Shown here: one piece after another, positions 20,742 to 29,985 of the stretch
Layout of the letters: each line of letters begins with the position of its first letter
Position numbering within the stretch: the stretch's first letter is position 1
Assembly (NCBI RefSeq): GCF_016888135.1
Contig: NZ_JACSWB010000207.1
Location: 186,001 to 250,000, forward strand
DNA length: 64,000 nucleotides
From: Leptolyngbya sp. CCY15150
Lineage (GTDB): Bacteria; Cyanobacteriota; Cyanobacteriia; RECH01
Direction: 5' to 3'
Notes under the pieces: generated by a model
The model's input: only the letters and a program-made list of their open reading frames with translations
The model's database searches: none
What the model was told of the DNA's origin: nothing
Translations under genes and position numbers: made by a program

Positions 20742-21980
20742 CTAGGAACGGTAGACCGGCAGGGTGAAGTGAAAGCAACTGCCCTGGCTGGGAACAGAAT
20801 CGACCCAGATCTGCCCATAGTGGGCCCGAATGACCCGCTGGCAAAGGGAGAGACCGATACCATAACCATCTTTGCTTTCATCCCGTTCTAGGCGAAATCG
20901 ATCCTCGAAGATGCGATCGCAATTTTCTTCAGGAATGCCAGGGCCATCATCACAGATACTCACCTGCACCTTTTGGGTGGTGCGATGCAAAATAGTCAGA
21001 CGAATACTGCCAGACACCGGTGTGTACTTAATGGCATTGTCGAGCAGATTCATGAGCACCTGTTCCACCCGCTCCGGATCGGCATAGACCCGAGGCAGAT
21101 CGCTGGGAATATCGGCCTCGATCTGCTGAGACTTGCGCTGCACTTGAGCATTTAAGCGACTGAGAACGTCGTAGCAGAGATCGCCTAGGTCAAGGCGCTG
21201 AGGTTGAATCTGGAAGCCAGCCCCCTGGCCACGGGCCACTTGCAGCACATCGGCAATCATGCGATCGACGGCCTTGGTCTGGGTGCGGGCATGTTTGAGC
21301 AATTGAGCCATCAATTCCGGTGTAAACCGAGAGGGGAGTTCACTAGCTTCCGTATTGAACCCCATTTCTAAGGTTTCCAACGCAATCGACACCGCCGTAA
21401 TGGGATTACGTAAATCATGGGCCAGCATGGAAATCAGGCGATCTTTAAACAGCACCTGTTCCTGAAGATCCTCTTTTTCCTGACGCAGTTGAAAGATTTC
21501 GTCCGATAGCTGAATCAGCTCTGCCGAGTGGGCGACGGATGCCAGGGTGGCCGATGTGGGGGATGCCTCGATCGCCTCTGTAGGATGGGCAGGGTTGGAA
21601 GGCTTGGACTCTTCCGGTACGGTCTGAGCGGCTATATCATCCAGCGATCGCTGCCAGCGCTCCCACCAGTTGCCAATTTGAGCCACCAGGTTTGTGCCGG
21701 CCAGCATCTGACGCGGCTCGGGAAATAGCTTGATCAGCGTTGGTGTTGCCACCAGTTTGAAATGTTCAGCCAGGTGGGGCTGTTCGCTGACATCCACCAC
21801 ATGAAGATCAACAGGGTGTGGGGTCGGCAATTCCTTCAGCTTGCTGCGAATTTGACGAATTTTCTCGGCAGAGTAGGGACGCTTGTCCACAAATAACAGG
21901 AGTTGCAGCGATACGGCAGCGGTCTGCGGCAGAGTCTCCTGCGAGTTGTTCAGTGCCTCCATGCGATGTTTTTCAAGCAT
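20742..21980 (-). CDS. sasA: Adaptive-response sensory kinase SasA
   Basis: Histidine kinase of the circadian clock output pathway: it binds KaiC and phosphorylates RpaA. The 412-residue protein has an N-terminal thioredoxin-like KaiB-type domain (~22-110; [20 protein letters not shown], then [16 protein letters not shown]), a linker and coiled segment, and a kinase core with the phosphoacceptor H in [14 protein letters not shown] near 190, the N box [17 protein letters not shown] near 320, [16 protein letters not shown] near 347 and [13 protein letters not shown] near 380. It has no transmembrane segment. First ATG used; a second Met at residue 7 is an alternative. The core Kai genes are not in this window. 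Confidence 0.95.
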   Translation of the reverse strand: MLEKHRMEALNNSQETLPQTAAVSLQLLLFVDKRPYSAEKIRQIRSKLKELPTPHPVDLHVVDVSEQPHLAEHFKLVATPTLIKLFPEPRQMLAGTNLVAQIGNWWERWQRSLDDIAAQTVPEESKPSNPAHPTEAIEASPTSATLASVAHSAELIQLSDEIFQLRQEKEDLQEQVLFKDRLISMLAHDLRNPITAVSIALETLEMGFNTEASELPSRFTPELMAQLLKHARTQTKAVDRMIADVLQVARGQGAGFQIQPQRLDLGDLCYDVLSRLNAQVQRKSQQIEADIPSDLPRVYADPERVEQVLMNLLDNAIKYTPVSGSIRLTILHRTTQKVQVSICDDGPGIPEENCDRIFEDRFRLERDESKDGYGIGLSLCQRVIRAHYGQIWVDSVPSQGSCFHFTLPVYRS

Positions 21981-22401
21981 TTCGTTGGAATGGCAGTTAG
22001 TTTAGGCAGTGGGCTGAATATGCAGACAGCGATCGCCCTTAATCAGGTCATTGATCCACGGATACCCGCAGTCAACCGATGCGCTTCCGTCGCTTCAATC
22101 TAAAGATATTCTAAAGCGATTGTTTGGTTTCGTAACCCCTGAGTGGGCCCAATTCCCTCGGGGATCAGCTTGATCCCCAAAGATATTGCCCCCAGGTCAA
22201 CGGGATCAGCGATCGCTTAGGGTAACCATAGACATGCTTCGATCCGGCATACCGCAACGCTGAGGATCCCCTTGCCTAGCGATCCCCATAGGATTTCTAG
22301 CGATCCCTAAGCAATGTTTAGCGACCCTCAACGTTACCTCGCGATCCCCAAGGTTCTGGAGGCGATCGCTGGCAAGGGCACGTCCTGGAAAAATCCGGTT
22401 G
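21981..22401. other. Intergenic region alaS-sasA with 21-bp periodic repeat
   Basis: 421 bp between alaS and sasA (both minus). It contains the degenerate 21-bp repeat array listed separately and several HIP1-like sites. I see no gene. The sasA promoter must lie in the 21981-22140 portion, but no clear boxes stand out. Confidence 0.5.
22279..22369. repeat. Degenerate 21-bp tandem repeat of GCGATCCC-type units
   Basis: GCGATCCC, GCGATCCC, GCGACCCT, GCGATCCC and GCGATCGC begin at 22279, 22300, 22321, 22341 and 22362, so the period is 20-21 bp, two helical turns. T-rich spacers precede several units (TTTCTA, GTTTA). The array sits 33 bp past the alaS stop. Confidence 0.75.
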
Positions 22402-25035
22402 CTAGCTAGCCTTCAGGGTAGATTGCAGCGTCTGACGAGCCTGTTCTAGGGCCGCATCCAGTTGCTCAGGATCTCGCCCGCCCGCCTGGGCCAAGTTGGG
22501 TCGCCCACCACCGCCACCGCCACAGAGTTTAGCGATCGCTCCGATGAATTTTCCAGCCTGGAGACCCGCTTGATTCACCGCCGGACTGAAGGCTGCCACC
22601 AAACTGACCTTACCCGCTTCCGGCACCGATCCCAGCACCACAGCTCCATCCCCCAGCTTTTGCAGCAACCGTTCCGCGGCGGTTTTCAACGACTCGGGGT
22701 CACTTTCTCCCAGTTGGGCCACGAGAATTTGCACCGCGCCCACTGTTTCCGCTTGGCTCAGGAGACCGTCACTCTGGGCGATCGCTAGGTCAGACTTGAG
22801 GGCGGTCAACTGCTTTTGGGCCAGCTTCAGATCATCCTGGAGAGTTGTGACCCGCTCGACCACCTCCTCCGGTTTCACCTTAAAGCGATCGCTCAACTCC
22901 CGCACCACCTGCTCCCGGAGATTGAGATATTCCAGCACCGCCGGGCCAGCGATCGCCTCAATGCGCCGAATGCCTGCCGCTACGCCCGTTTCAGACACAA
23001 TCTTAAACAGGCCAATTTCTGCCGTATTGCTCACATGGGTGCCGCCGCAGAGTTCCATGGAGACGCCGGGAAAATCAATCACCCGCACATCATCGGCATA
23101 TTTCTCCCCAAACATGGCGATCGCCCCTTTCGCTTTCGCATCTGCCAGGGACATGACCGTAATCGTGGCTCCATGGGCTTCCGCAATCCAGGTATTCACC
23201 TGGGCCTCAATCTGCTGGATCTGTTCAGGGGTCAAGGGTTTGGCATAGTTGAAGTCAAACCGGAGGCGATCGAAGGACACCAAGGAACCGGCTTGGGAAA
23301 TGGTGTCACTCACCAAGGTTTTGAGCGCCGCTTGCAGCAGGTGTGTAGCCGTGTGGTTAGCCTGGGCCCGACGGCGACAGGCCAGGTCAATCTGGGCCGT
23401 GACCCGATCGCCAACGCTGAGACTGCCCCGCTCCACGGTGCCGATGTGGATAAAGATCGATCCTTCTTTTTGCACATCCTCAATGCGCACCAGGGTGCTG
23501 TCCGCCGATAGGTAGCCGCGATCGCCAATTTGACCGCCCGACTCGGCATAGAAGGGCGTTTGGTCGAGCACTAGGCGCACCGCTGTCCCTGCCGGGGCCT
23601 GATCCACCGGATGACCATCTACGAGCAACACTTGCACCGTGGCGCTGCCGGCCACATCGGTGTAGCCCAAAAATTCGGTTTCGTGGATATGTTCCGCCAG
23701 TTGATCCAACGCGCCTTGCACCGTCAGATCGATGGTTTCATGGGCGGCTTGGGAGCGCTGGCGCTGCTGCTCCATGGCCGTCTCAAACTCGGCCACATTG
23801 ACCGTCAACCCCTGTTCTTCAGCAATTTCCTGGGTGAGTTCTAGCGGAAAACCGTAGGTGTCGTAGAGCACGAAGGCATCCCGGCCGGTAATCTGCCCCC
23901 CCGCCGGCACCTTCGATAAAATCTCGCTGAGCAATTTCTCGCCCCGCTCTAGGGTTTCCAAAAAGCGAGCTTCCTCTAGCTGCAGTTCGGCTTGAATCAG
24001 CGCCGCCCGTTCCCGCACTTGGGGATAAACATCTTCACAGAGAGCGATCGCCGTTTCGGCTACCTCGGTGATAAAGGGGCGATCGATCCCTAACAGGCGA
24101 CCATGGCGCACCACGCGCCGGATTAAGCGCCGCAGCACATAGCCCCGCCCCAGGTTAGAAGCCGTAATGCCATCGGCAATCATATGCACCACCGATCGCA
24201 CGTGATCACCTACAACCTTCAGGGAAACTTGGGTAGACTCATCCGCCTTGGCATAGTCCATGTTGGCGATCGCTGCTGCGGTTTTGATGATGGGGAAAAT
24301 CAGATCGGTTTCATAGTTATTGGGCACCTGCTGCAAAATTTGCGCCATGCGCTCCAGACCCAGCCCGGTGTCAATATTTTGCTTTTGCAGCGGCGTGAGC
24401 TGCCCCTCCGCATCCCGGTTGTATTGCATGAACACCAAGTTGTAGAACTCGATGAACCGGCTGTCGTCTTCTAGGTCGAGGGTGGCATCGCCCAACTCGG
24501 GGTGGAAGTCGTAGTAAATCTCAGAGCAAGGGCCGCAGGGGCCCGTGGGGCCAGACACCCAGAAATTATCCGCTTCATCCATGCGCTGGATGCGGTGGGC
24601 GGGAATGCCAATCTGGTCGCGCCAGATGGCAAAGGCTTCATCATCGTCACGAAAGACGCTCACCACCAATCGCTCGGGAGACAGCCCAAACACCTGCGTC
24701 GATAATTCCCAGGCCCAAGCGATCGCGTCGGATTTGAAGTAATCGCCGAAGCTGAAGTTGCCCAGCATCTCAAAAAAGGTGTGGTGGCGTGCCGTACGTC
24801 CCACATTTTCAATATCGTTGGTGCGAATACATTTTTGAGAACTGGTGGCGCGCAAACAGTCCGGCTGACGCTGGCCTAGGAAAATCGGCTTGAAGGGCAA
24901 CATCCCCGCGATCGTCAGCAGCACCGTCGGATCCTCCGGTACCAGCGACGCGCTGGGCAAAATGCGATGCCCGCGGGCTTGATAGAACTCTAGGAACGTT
25001 TGTCGAATTTGAGCGCCGCTAAGAAAGGTGACCAT
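22402..25035 (-). CDS. alaS: Alanine-tRNA ligase
   Basis: Charges tRNA(Ala) and clears mischarged Ser/Gly. The 877-residue protein has the class II catalytic domain (motif 1 region [19 protein letters not shown], then [15 protein letters not shown] near 165), the editing domain with zinc-binding residues [13 protein letters not shown] near 566 and [16 protein letters not shown] near 665, and a C-terminal C-Ala domain with a [15 protein letters not shown] tail motif. Full length. The ATG at 25035 ([12 protein letters not shown]) has GGAAG just upstream and fits homologs; the frame also offers a TTG 18 bp earlier. Confidence 0.97.
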   Translation of the reverse strand: MVTFLSGAQIRQTFLEFYQARGHRILPSASLVPEDPTVLLTIAGMLPFKPIFLGQRQPDCLRATSSQKCIRTNDIENVGRTARHHTFFEMLGNFSFGDYFKSDAIAWAWELSTQVFGLSPERLVVSVFRDDDEAFAIWRDQIGIPAHRIQRMDEADNFWVSGPTGPCGPCSEIYYDFHPELGDATLDLEDDSRFIEFYNLVFMQYNRDAEGQLTPLQKQNIDTGLGLERMAQILQQVPNNYETDLIFPIIKTAAAIANMDYAKADESTQVSLKVVGDHVRSVVHMIADGITASNLGRGYVLRRLIRRVVRHGRLLGIDRPFITEVAETAIALCEDVYPQVRERAALIQAELQLEEARFLETLERGEKLLSEILSKVPAGGQITGRDAFVLYDTYGFPLELTQEIAEEQGLTVNVAEFETAMEQQRQRSQAAHETIDLTVQGALDQLAEHIHETEFLGYTDVAGSATVQVLLVDGHPVDQAPAGTAVRLVLDQTPFYAESGGQIGDRGYLSADSTLVRIEDVQKEGSIFIHIGTVERGSLSVGDRVTAQIDLACRRRAQANHTATHLLQAALKTLVSDTISQAGSLVSFDRLRFDFNYAKPLTPEQIQQIEAQVNTWIAEAHGATITVMSLADAKAKGAIAMFGEKYADDVRVIDFPGVSMELCGGTHVSNTAEIGLFKIVSETGVAAGIRRIEAIAGPAVLEYLNLREQVVRELSDRFKVKPEEVVERVTTLQDDLKLAQKQLTALKSDLAIAQSDGLLSQAETVGAVQILVAQLGESDPESLKTAAERLLQKLGDGAVVLGSVPEAGKVSLVAAFSPAVNQAGLQAGKFIGAIAKLCGGGGGGRPNLAQAGGRDPEQLDAALEQARQTLQSTLKAS

Positions 25036-25877
25036 GGGACTTCCGCAATACAAGCTATGTGCTTAACTCTTCGCATTCTATTGTCAATCATGGGGACAGA
25101 TTCGACAAAATTTAGCGCGATCGCCCCAGATAGTTCCTCAAGACAAAATGCATCCCACCCCACAGCCTGTCCTGCTCTGCCCTTTGTCCCAGCATTTGTC
25201 CCAGCATCCGCAGGTTTTCTGTAAAGAGTTGATGAACTCATAACGATAGACCGTAATCCATAGGTAGGGGTCTTGTAGATTCATAGCAGATGCCCTCAGA
25301 TGATAGACATATCTCGCCTCCAATCAGCGCAAATCCCCCATGCGTCTAAATCCCTTCGTTTACGCTTCATGCCGTCATGGTTCACAACTCTAGTTTTGGG
25401 GAGACCGTTCAGAAGCGATCGCTTTTTCCATCAAAGAGCTTTAGAACACTCGATTGATCTAGCCATTTTCAGATAATTAGCTAGACAGAACACTCATCAT
25501 TGCCAACATCAAAAACTGTAGCGTTTGCTACCATAAATTGACGGATTCTTAGTTTGAATGCAGGCTTTCCGATAAAGTCCTGTTGCGTGAATCTAGCACC
25601 ATCCATCGATTAACCTGGGAAAGGTGGCTATTTCAGCATGGAGCCAGCGTGAGGTTCATCATGCATTTATTGCATGATCTTGGTGGAATGCCCCCAACAT
25701 CCGATAATCATGGTGATCTCTGTTCATGGACTTGATTCGCGTTTAGCTTTTCCACAACCTGCCATCCTGAGCGATCGTTGCCTTTGTCACTCAGCCTGCA
25801 TTGTGCCGGCTCAGTCCCCGATGCGCGCTCAGCACCTCTCTGCTGCACTGGCCACCTAATCGTTAGCTCCCAGCACA
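25036..25877. other. Gene-poor intergenic region upstream of alaS
   Basis: 842 bp between alaS (minus) and the GGDEF gene (plus). Both promoters must be here. Several frames of 60-80 codons exist but none has a convincing start, composition or recognisable motif. I see no strong hairpin terminator and no tRNA. Confidence 0.45.
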
Positions 25878-26966
25878 ATGGACGGCTCAATTCTCCTTGT
25901 TGGAGAACCTCAGTTTATGTCTAGGTTCTCTGACCTTATCGAACATCTTGGACTCCACTCCATTGAATCCGTCTCTGACGTCGCAGAGGCCATATCCCTT
26001 GTGCAAGCTCAGCAGCCCGATGTGCTGTTGCTGCAGGCTGACTATCCCGGTGCCCTAGATCTCTGCCGCACCTTCAAAGACCAAGGGCGGCTGTCGTGGA
26101 TTTATATCATTCTGGTGGGGCAGCTTCAATGGGTCGATTGGTTTAGCGCGATCGCCACCTCCCAACACATTGCCCAAGAGGAGGAGGCTGTTGAAGCTGG
26201 CGCTGACGCCTTTGCCTGGTGTGCCCATGACATCAATAGTCAACCGATCAAGGTGCTAGGTGGCTCCATACCTCAGGATACCTGTGATGCATCCTGTCAA
26301 CCAGAAGCCTTGCCGGATCCGCCCCTCCCCTTCGACGCCAACCATTTCAGCCAGCTCCTGCTGCGTAGTCTAGGAGCCAAGATCAAATCAGGCTTGCGGC
26401 GGGTACAAAATCATCGGGAGCTGATGCGCACCAATGACCTGCTTTCAGCGATCGCCCTTTCGGATCCCCTCACTGAATTAAACAACCGGCGAGCGTTTGA
26501 ATGGGAACTGCCTCGGCAAATCCAAAATGCGCGCACCCGTAAAGCCCCGATTAGCCTCCTGGTGCTGGATGTTGACTACTTTAAGTCCATCAACGACAAC
26601 TACGGGCATTTAGTGGGCGATCGCGCCCTACAACTGATTTCTGCCCGCCTGCGCCACAATCTACGGTTTTGTGACACCCCCTTTCGCTACGGTGGGGAAG
26701 AATTTATTGTGATTCTCAGCGATACGGATGGGGCAGAGGCGCTGCGCGTGGGGCATCGCCTGCGGCGGCGCATGGCAGAACGCCCTTTTGCCCTCAGCGA
26801 TACCCTAGATGTCACCATTACCATTAGTATTGGCAGTGCCTCATTGCTGCCCAGTGATGACGATCGGGGTCTGAGCCTGCTAAACCGAGCTGACCGCAAT
26901 CTGCTCTCTGCCAAATCCCAGGGACGCAATCAGGTGGTGGCTAGTCAAGATTCGTCTCCGGGGTAG
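25878..26966 (+). CDS. Diguanylate cyclase with degenerate receiver domain
   Basis: 362 residues. The N-terminal ~1-110 has the receiver-domain outline (SILLVGEPQFMSRFSDLI, then DVLLLQADYPGALDLC), but the first acidic pair is replaced by GE and the phosphoacceptor Asp position after LLL is Gln, so phosphorylation is unlikely. The C-terminal GGDEF domain (~190-355) is complete: DPLTELNNRRAFE, LDVDYFKSINDNYGH, the active-site GGEEF near 275, and an RxxD inhibitory site (RFCD) five residues before it. It should make c-di-GMP with product feedback. Between the domains an acidic stretch (EEEEAVEAGADAFA) replaces the usual receiver C-terminus. Its last 26 bp overlap the convergent duplicated-domain gene. 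Confidence 0.9.
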   Translation: MDGSILLVGEPQFMSRFSDLIEHLGLHSIESVSDVAEAISLVQAQQPDVLLLQADYPGALDLCRTFKDQGRLSWIYIILVGQLQWVDWFSAIATSQHIAQEEEAVEAGADAFAWCAHDINSQPIKVLGGSIPQDTCDASCQPEALPDPPLPFDANHFSQLLLRSLGAKIKSGLRRVQNHRELMRTNDLLSAIALSDPLTELNNRRAFEWELPRQIQNARTRKAPISLLVLDVDYFKSINDNYGHLVGDRALQLISARLRHNLRFCDTPFRYGGEEFIVILSDTDGAEALRVGHRLRRRMAERPFALSDTLDVTITISIGSASLLPSDDDRGLSLLNRADRNLLSAKSQGRNQVVASQDSSPG

Positions 26967-27546
26967 GGGTATCGGGCTGAGCATCGGGTTCTAGAAGCCA
27001 GAGCGCATAGCCACGAACGGTTTGAGTGATCACCACACCATGGCCGCGATCGCTCAACTTAGCCGAGGCCCGCTGAGCATGATGGGCCTGGTTCACAATA
27101 CGAAACAGGCTGTAGTAGTGATCGCCTACGCGAATTGCCGCCAGGCGATCGCCATGGTGGGGCACACGAATATGACAGGGATGGTAGCGCTCCTGCAGCG
27201 GCGGGCGCGGGGGTAAGGATGGTCTGCGACGCACCAAGACTTGAGCATCTGGCTCCCACACCCAAATGGCATAGCCGGTCGGCAACAGCGTGATCAGGGA
27301 TGGATCGCCTTGCTCCTGCAATCGTTGAGCGATCGCTTGGGCATCTTGCAGCGACTGTTGGGCTTTGAATAAGCTATAAAACTGATCCGCCACGGCGATC
27401 GCCGCCACTGGTCGAACCTGCTCAGGAATGGTGACGTGACAGGTTGTGTACTCAGTTCGTCGCAGGATGCCACAGCGATCGCTACCCTGATGCATAGAGA
27501 TAGGGGGGAGATTGCAGACTGGTGGTTGGGGAACGAGAGACGTCAT
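26941..27546 (-). CDS. Hypothetical protein with two copies of a ~67-residue domain
   Basis: 201 residues. Two copies of one module are evident, about residues 36-102 and 121-187. Each begins CH(V/I)x(I/V)P, continues with R(P/L)xAAIxV(A/G)Dx(F/Y)YSLF, an Ala/Gln-rich helix, then an ITL/ITQ strand, GYA(I/L)W, and ends in the identical EPDAQ. An RRRPSLPPRPP linker joins them. No signal peptide or membrane segment. The ATG at 27546 is supported by GAGGTGA just upstream. I do not recognise the family. The gene is convergent with, and overlaps by 26 bp, the diguanylate cyclase gene, but no shared function can be asserted from that. Confidence 0.8.
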   Translation of the reverse strand: MTSLVPQPPVCNLPPISMHQGSDRCGILRRTEYTTCHVTIPEQVRPVAAIAVADQFYSLFKAQQSLQDAQAIAQRLQEQGDPSLITLLPTGYAIWVWEPDAQVLVRRRPSLPPRPPLQERYHPCHIRVPHHGDRLAAIRVGDHYYSLFRIVNQAHHAQRASAKLSDRGHGVVITQTVRGYALWLLEPDAQPDTPTPETNLD

Positions 27547-27754
27547 GACTCACCTCTAGGGTCGATCGGATCCAGGTTGTGGTTGCTACTCCACCTATCT
27601 CACCGCGATCGAAAAATCCGGCTAATTGTGCCTAGCCAGCGAAAACTTTGCGATCGCCCCCTAAGATATAAAGTTTTACCTGAATCAGAGCAAGTATCTT
27701 CCGTAGGACTACGGTGATCGTTCACGTTCCTCAATTCACCGTCCAAAGACCATG

Positions 27755-28237
27755 TCAAGATGGACGGCGATCGCCAGGGTGATCGGGGGGCAAGGTAAAG
27801 GCAGCGATCAAGATGCAAAGAATACCGATGTTAATGCAGATGTCCGCCACGTTGAAAACAGGGAAGCGGATCAGCCGGAAGTCGAGGAAATCAACCACCT
27901 CGCCGGTGGCAAAGCGATCGATGCCATTCCCCAGCGCGCCCCCTAGAATAAATCCATAGCCCACCTGCTCCAAGCGGTTGAGTCGGGGGCCGAGCCAGGC
28001 AAACACCATCAGCCCGAGGCTGACCAGCAACGACAGCCAGCGCAGCCAGGTACCGTTATCGCTAAATAGGCTAAACGCTGCCCCAGTGTTGGTGACAAAG
28101 GTGAAGTGAAAGACGCCCTCCCAGATGGGAATCGTTTCCCCCAACTCTAGGGCCTGCACTGTCCAGTACTTGGTGATTTGATCCGCCACCAAACCAATGA
28201 AGGCGATAATCCAAAATAGATGATTTTTGAACGTCAT
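27755..28237 (-). CDS. lspA: Lipoprotein signal peptidase II
   Basis: Integral membrane aspartyl protease that removes signal peptides of prolipoproteins after lipid modification. The 160-residue protein has four membrane helices and both catalytic Asp motifs, GNGIDRFATGEVVDF near residues 104-118 and FNVADICIN near 129-137, plus TNTGAAFSLF near 50. The ATG at 28237 (MTFKNHLFW) is preferred; an in-frame TTG 15 bp upstream is the alternative. The C-terminal residues after 150 (PPDHPGDRRPS) are a short polar tail. The gene lies 114 bp beyond the 3' hairpin of the TnpB element, in the same direction. Confidence 0.95.
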   Translation of the reverse strand: MTFKNHLFWIIAFIGLVADQITKYWTVQALELGETIPIWEGVFHFTFVTNTGAAFSLFSDNGTWLRWLSLLVSLGLMVFAWLGPRLNRLEQVGYGFILGGALGNGIDRFATGEVVDFLDFRLIRFPVFNVADICINIGILCILIAAFTLPPDHPGDRRPS

Positions 28238-28350
28238 GGGTTGGTCTGGCAATGCATGTCTGTGGGCTAGGTTTGGGTGGGGAGGATCACGAGCGATCGC
28301 TCCATGGGAGACTCATCGTTCCCGATCACCCTTGCTCATAGTGACGTTCT

Positions 28351-28385
28351 CCCGACGCTGACCCTACGGGTACAGCGCGGGCTTC
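28351..28385 (-). repeat. 3' hairpin of the TnpB element (probable omega-RNA stem)
   Basis: Just after the tnpB stop, CGCTG-ACCC-TAC-GGGT-A-CAGCG forms a hairpin flanked by CCCGA and CGGG. In the IS200/IS605 family the RNA guide of TnpB is made from the tnpB 3' end and this right end, with the guide segment just beyond, here toward 28340 and lower. Confidence 0.7.
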
Positions 28386-29622
28386 ACTGGATCGCTCCAG
28401 CGACTACCTGCTTCGTTCGGTCTTGTCTAGGCAAAGCCCCCGACAGAACCCGTCCACAGGCGATTTCATCAGCCGTGAGACCCACGACCGAGAGACCACG
28501 ATTGCGAATGACTTGAGCGCTGGCAACATCTCTGGGTTTGATAGAACCGCATTCACTGCAACGGTGGATGCGGTCTTTCAGGTCTTTGCGGACTTCAGCA
28601 CCGCAGTCAGGACATTCTTGACTGGTGCCTCTAGGGTTGACCTTGCCGTAGTAGACCCCACGTTTCCAGCAAACCCACGGTAGCACGATGTTGACGAACT
28701 GACCCAGGCCAGCATCCATCATATGTTTGCCAAGGAAGCCCTTGGCGAGTGTCCTGAAGTCCAAGTCTTCAACGGATATCATCCCGGCTTGGTCGCAGAG
28801 ATGATGAGCCAACTTGAACTGCCAATCCAGACGGTAACTCGCAATATTTTCGTGAACTCGACCGATCCGCTTAATGAGCTTGAGCCAGTTTTTCGACCCC
28901 TTCTGTTTCCCGTTCAGTCTACGTTGCAGCGATTTCAGCTTGCGGTGCAGCTTATTAAAGAAACGAGGACGAGAAACCTGCTTACCATCAGAGGTGGATA
29001 GGAAATACTCCAGACCCACATCCAACCCCAAGGCATGACCCTCTGGCGGAATGTCAGGTACATCCACCTCAGCCTTCAGCGTCAGCATGACGTACCAGCC
29101 GGAATGTTTCCGCACGACCCGAACGGCTTTTAGGGTAAAACCTTCGGGAATGGGGCGATGTAGGTTGATCAGCACTAGACCGATTTTCGGTAGTTTGATG
29201 GTGTTGCTATCAATCGCCTCACCCTTCATCTGCGGAAACAGAAACGACCGCATCTGACCAAATTTCTTGAACCGAGGGAACCCAGTTCGCTTTTGGTGGA
29301 ATGCGGCAAAGGCGGCGTCAACTCTTCCAATCACATCTTGAAGCACTTGAGAATAAACCGCTTTGAGTTCAGGGTTCGTCTTCTTAGCTTCAGTTAACGC
29401 CTTCTTCTGGCGGTAGTAATCGGGATAAGGAGTGTCGGCTGGGATGATGTACTCCTTCTGGAGACTGCAGGCATTGACCGGGCACTTTCTACTGTTGATC
29501 CAGTCTTTGCGCTCTCCGACCGCGTAGTTATAGACCCTGCGGCAAGTCTCCAGCCAATTCAGCATCTGGAGTTCTTGTTCAAGATCTGGGTAAATTCGGT
29601 ATGAGTAGGTCAATACAAGCAT
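28384..29622 (-). CDS. tnpB: TnpB-type RNA-guided nuclease (IS200/IS605 family OrfB)
   Basis: 412 residues, apparently intact. TnpB proteins are RNA-guided DNA nucleases, ancestors of Cas12. All three RuvC catalytic acids are visible: Asp in GLDVGLEYF near residue 202, Glu in ISVEDLDF near 288 and Asp in KPRDVASAQVI near 365. A zinc ribbon CPDCG ... CSECG lies between the last two (about 341 and 357). The N-terminal WED-like part begins MLVLTYSYRIYP. ATG at 29622. No Y1 transposase (TnpA) gene is nearby, so the element is the IS1341-like, TnpB-only kind. It sits between bioY and lspA with related hairpins on both sides. Confidence 0.93.
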   Translation of the reverse strand: MLVLTYSYRIYPDLEQELQMLNWLETCRRVYNYAVGERKDWINSRKCPVNACSLQKEYIIPADTPYPDYYRQKKALTEAKKTNPELKAVYSQVLQDVIGRVDAAFAAFHQKRTGFPRFKKFGQMRSFLFPQMKGEAIDSNTIKLPKIGLVLINLHRPIPEGFTLKAVRVVRKHSGWYVMLTLKAEVDVPDIPPEGHALGLDVGLEYFLSTSDGKQVSRPRFFNKLHRKLKSLQRRLNGKQKGSKNWLKLIKRIGRVHENIASYRLDWQFKLAHHLCDQAGMISVEDLDFRTLAKGFLGKHMMDAGLGQFVNIVLPWVCWKRGVYYGKVNPRGTSQECPDCGAEVRKDLKDRIHRCSECGSIKPRDVASAQVIRNRGLSVVGLTADEIACGRVLSGALPRQDRTKQVVAGAIQ

Positions 29623-29716
29623 ATTTCTACTATAACTTAGGGAAGGCAGTAATGCTCCCTAGAAATAGCTAACAGAGTTTGGCGACTCCGTTCCACTCCA
29701 TCGCCTTGGCTTTCAT

Positions 29717-29752
29717 CCCGACACTTACGCTTTGCGTAGAGTGCGGGGCTTC
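29717..29752. repeat. Second copy of the TnpB-element hairpin
   Basis: CACT-TACGC-TTT-GCGTA-G-AGTG forms a hairpin whose flanks (CCCGA before, CGGGGCTTC after) match the hairpin at 28351-28385 in the same orientation, and the similarity extends outward (TTTCATCCCGAC against GTTCTCCCGAC). It is either the left end of this element or the right-end relic of another copy. Confidence 0.7.
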
Positions 29753-29867
29753 CCGCCGAATTGCTAAAGATAAATGGGGATCAATGGATCGCTCGGGGCA
29801 GAATTAGCAGGCGATCGCCCTGGTCAAACGGTTACGCTTGCTCGTCTGTGAGTCAACGATCTCAGTA

Positions 29868-29896
29868 GGGTGCTGCTAGGCGCAGCCGTAACGCGC
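29868..29896. repeat. Dispersed repeat B, copy 1
   Basis: 29 bp matching 48163-48191 with two mismatches; core GCTAGGCG(C/T)AGCCGTAACGCGC. Shorter relatives are noted at 33114-33127, 43391-43408 and 62791-62800. Confidence 0.65.
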
Positions 29897-29985
29897 TGCC
29901 CTGTCAAGCTTGGATGCGGCGAGCGATCGCTAACCCATCCTCAGCATCCACTCAACATTTATAGAAGTTCTGCTCGATCAACCCT

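Larger units (their letters stand above)
29623..29985. other. Intergenic region between tnpB and bioY
   Basis: 363 bp. It contains the second TnpB-type hairpin (29717-29752) and a copy of dispersed repeat B (29868-29896). No gene seen. The direction of bioY transcription (minus) runs into this region, but no clear terminator is present. Confidence 0.5.

Noticed and set aside
22816-23511. 231-codon plus-strand frame inside alaS
   Set aside because: Antisense shadow of alaS, whose motifs are unequivocal.
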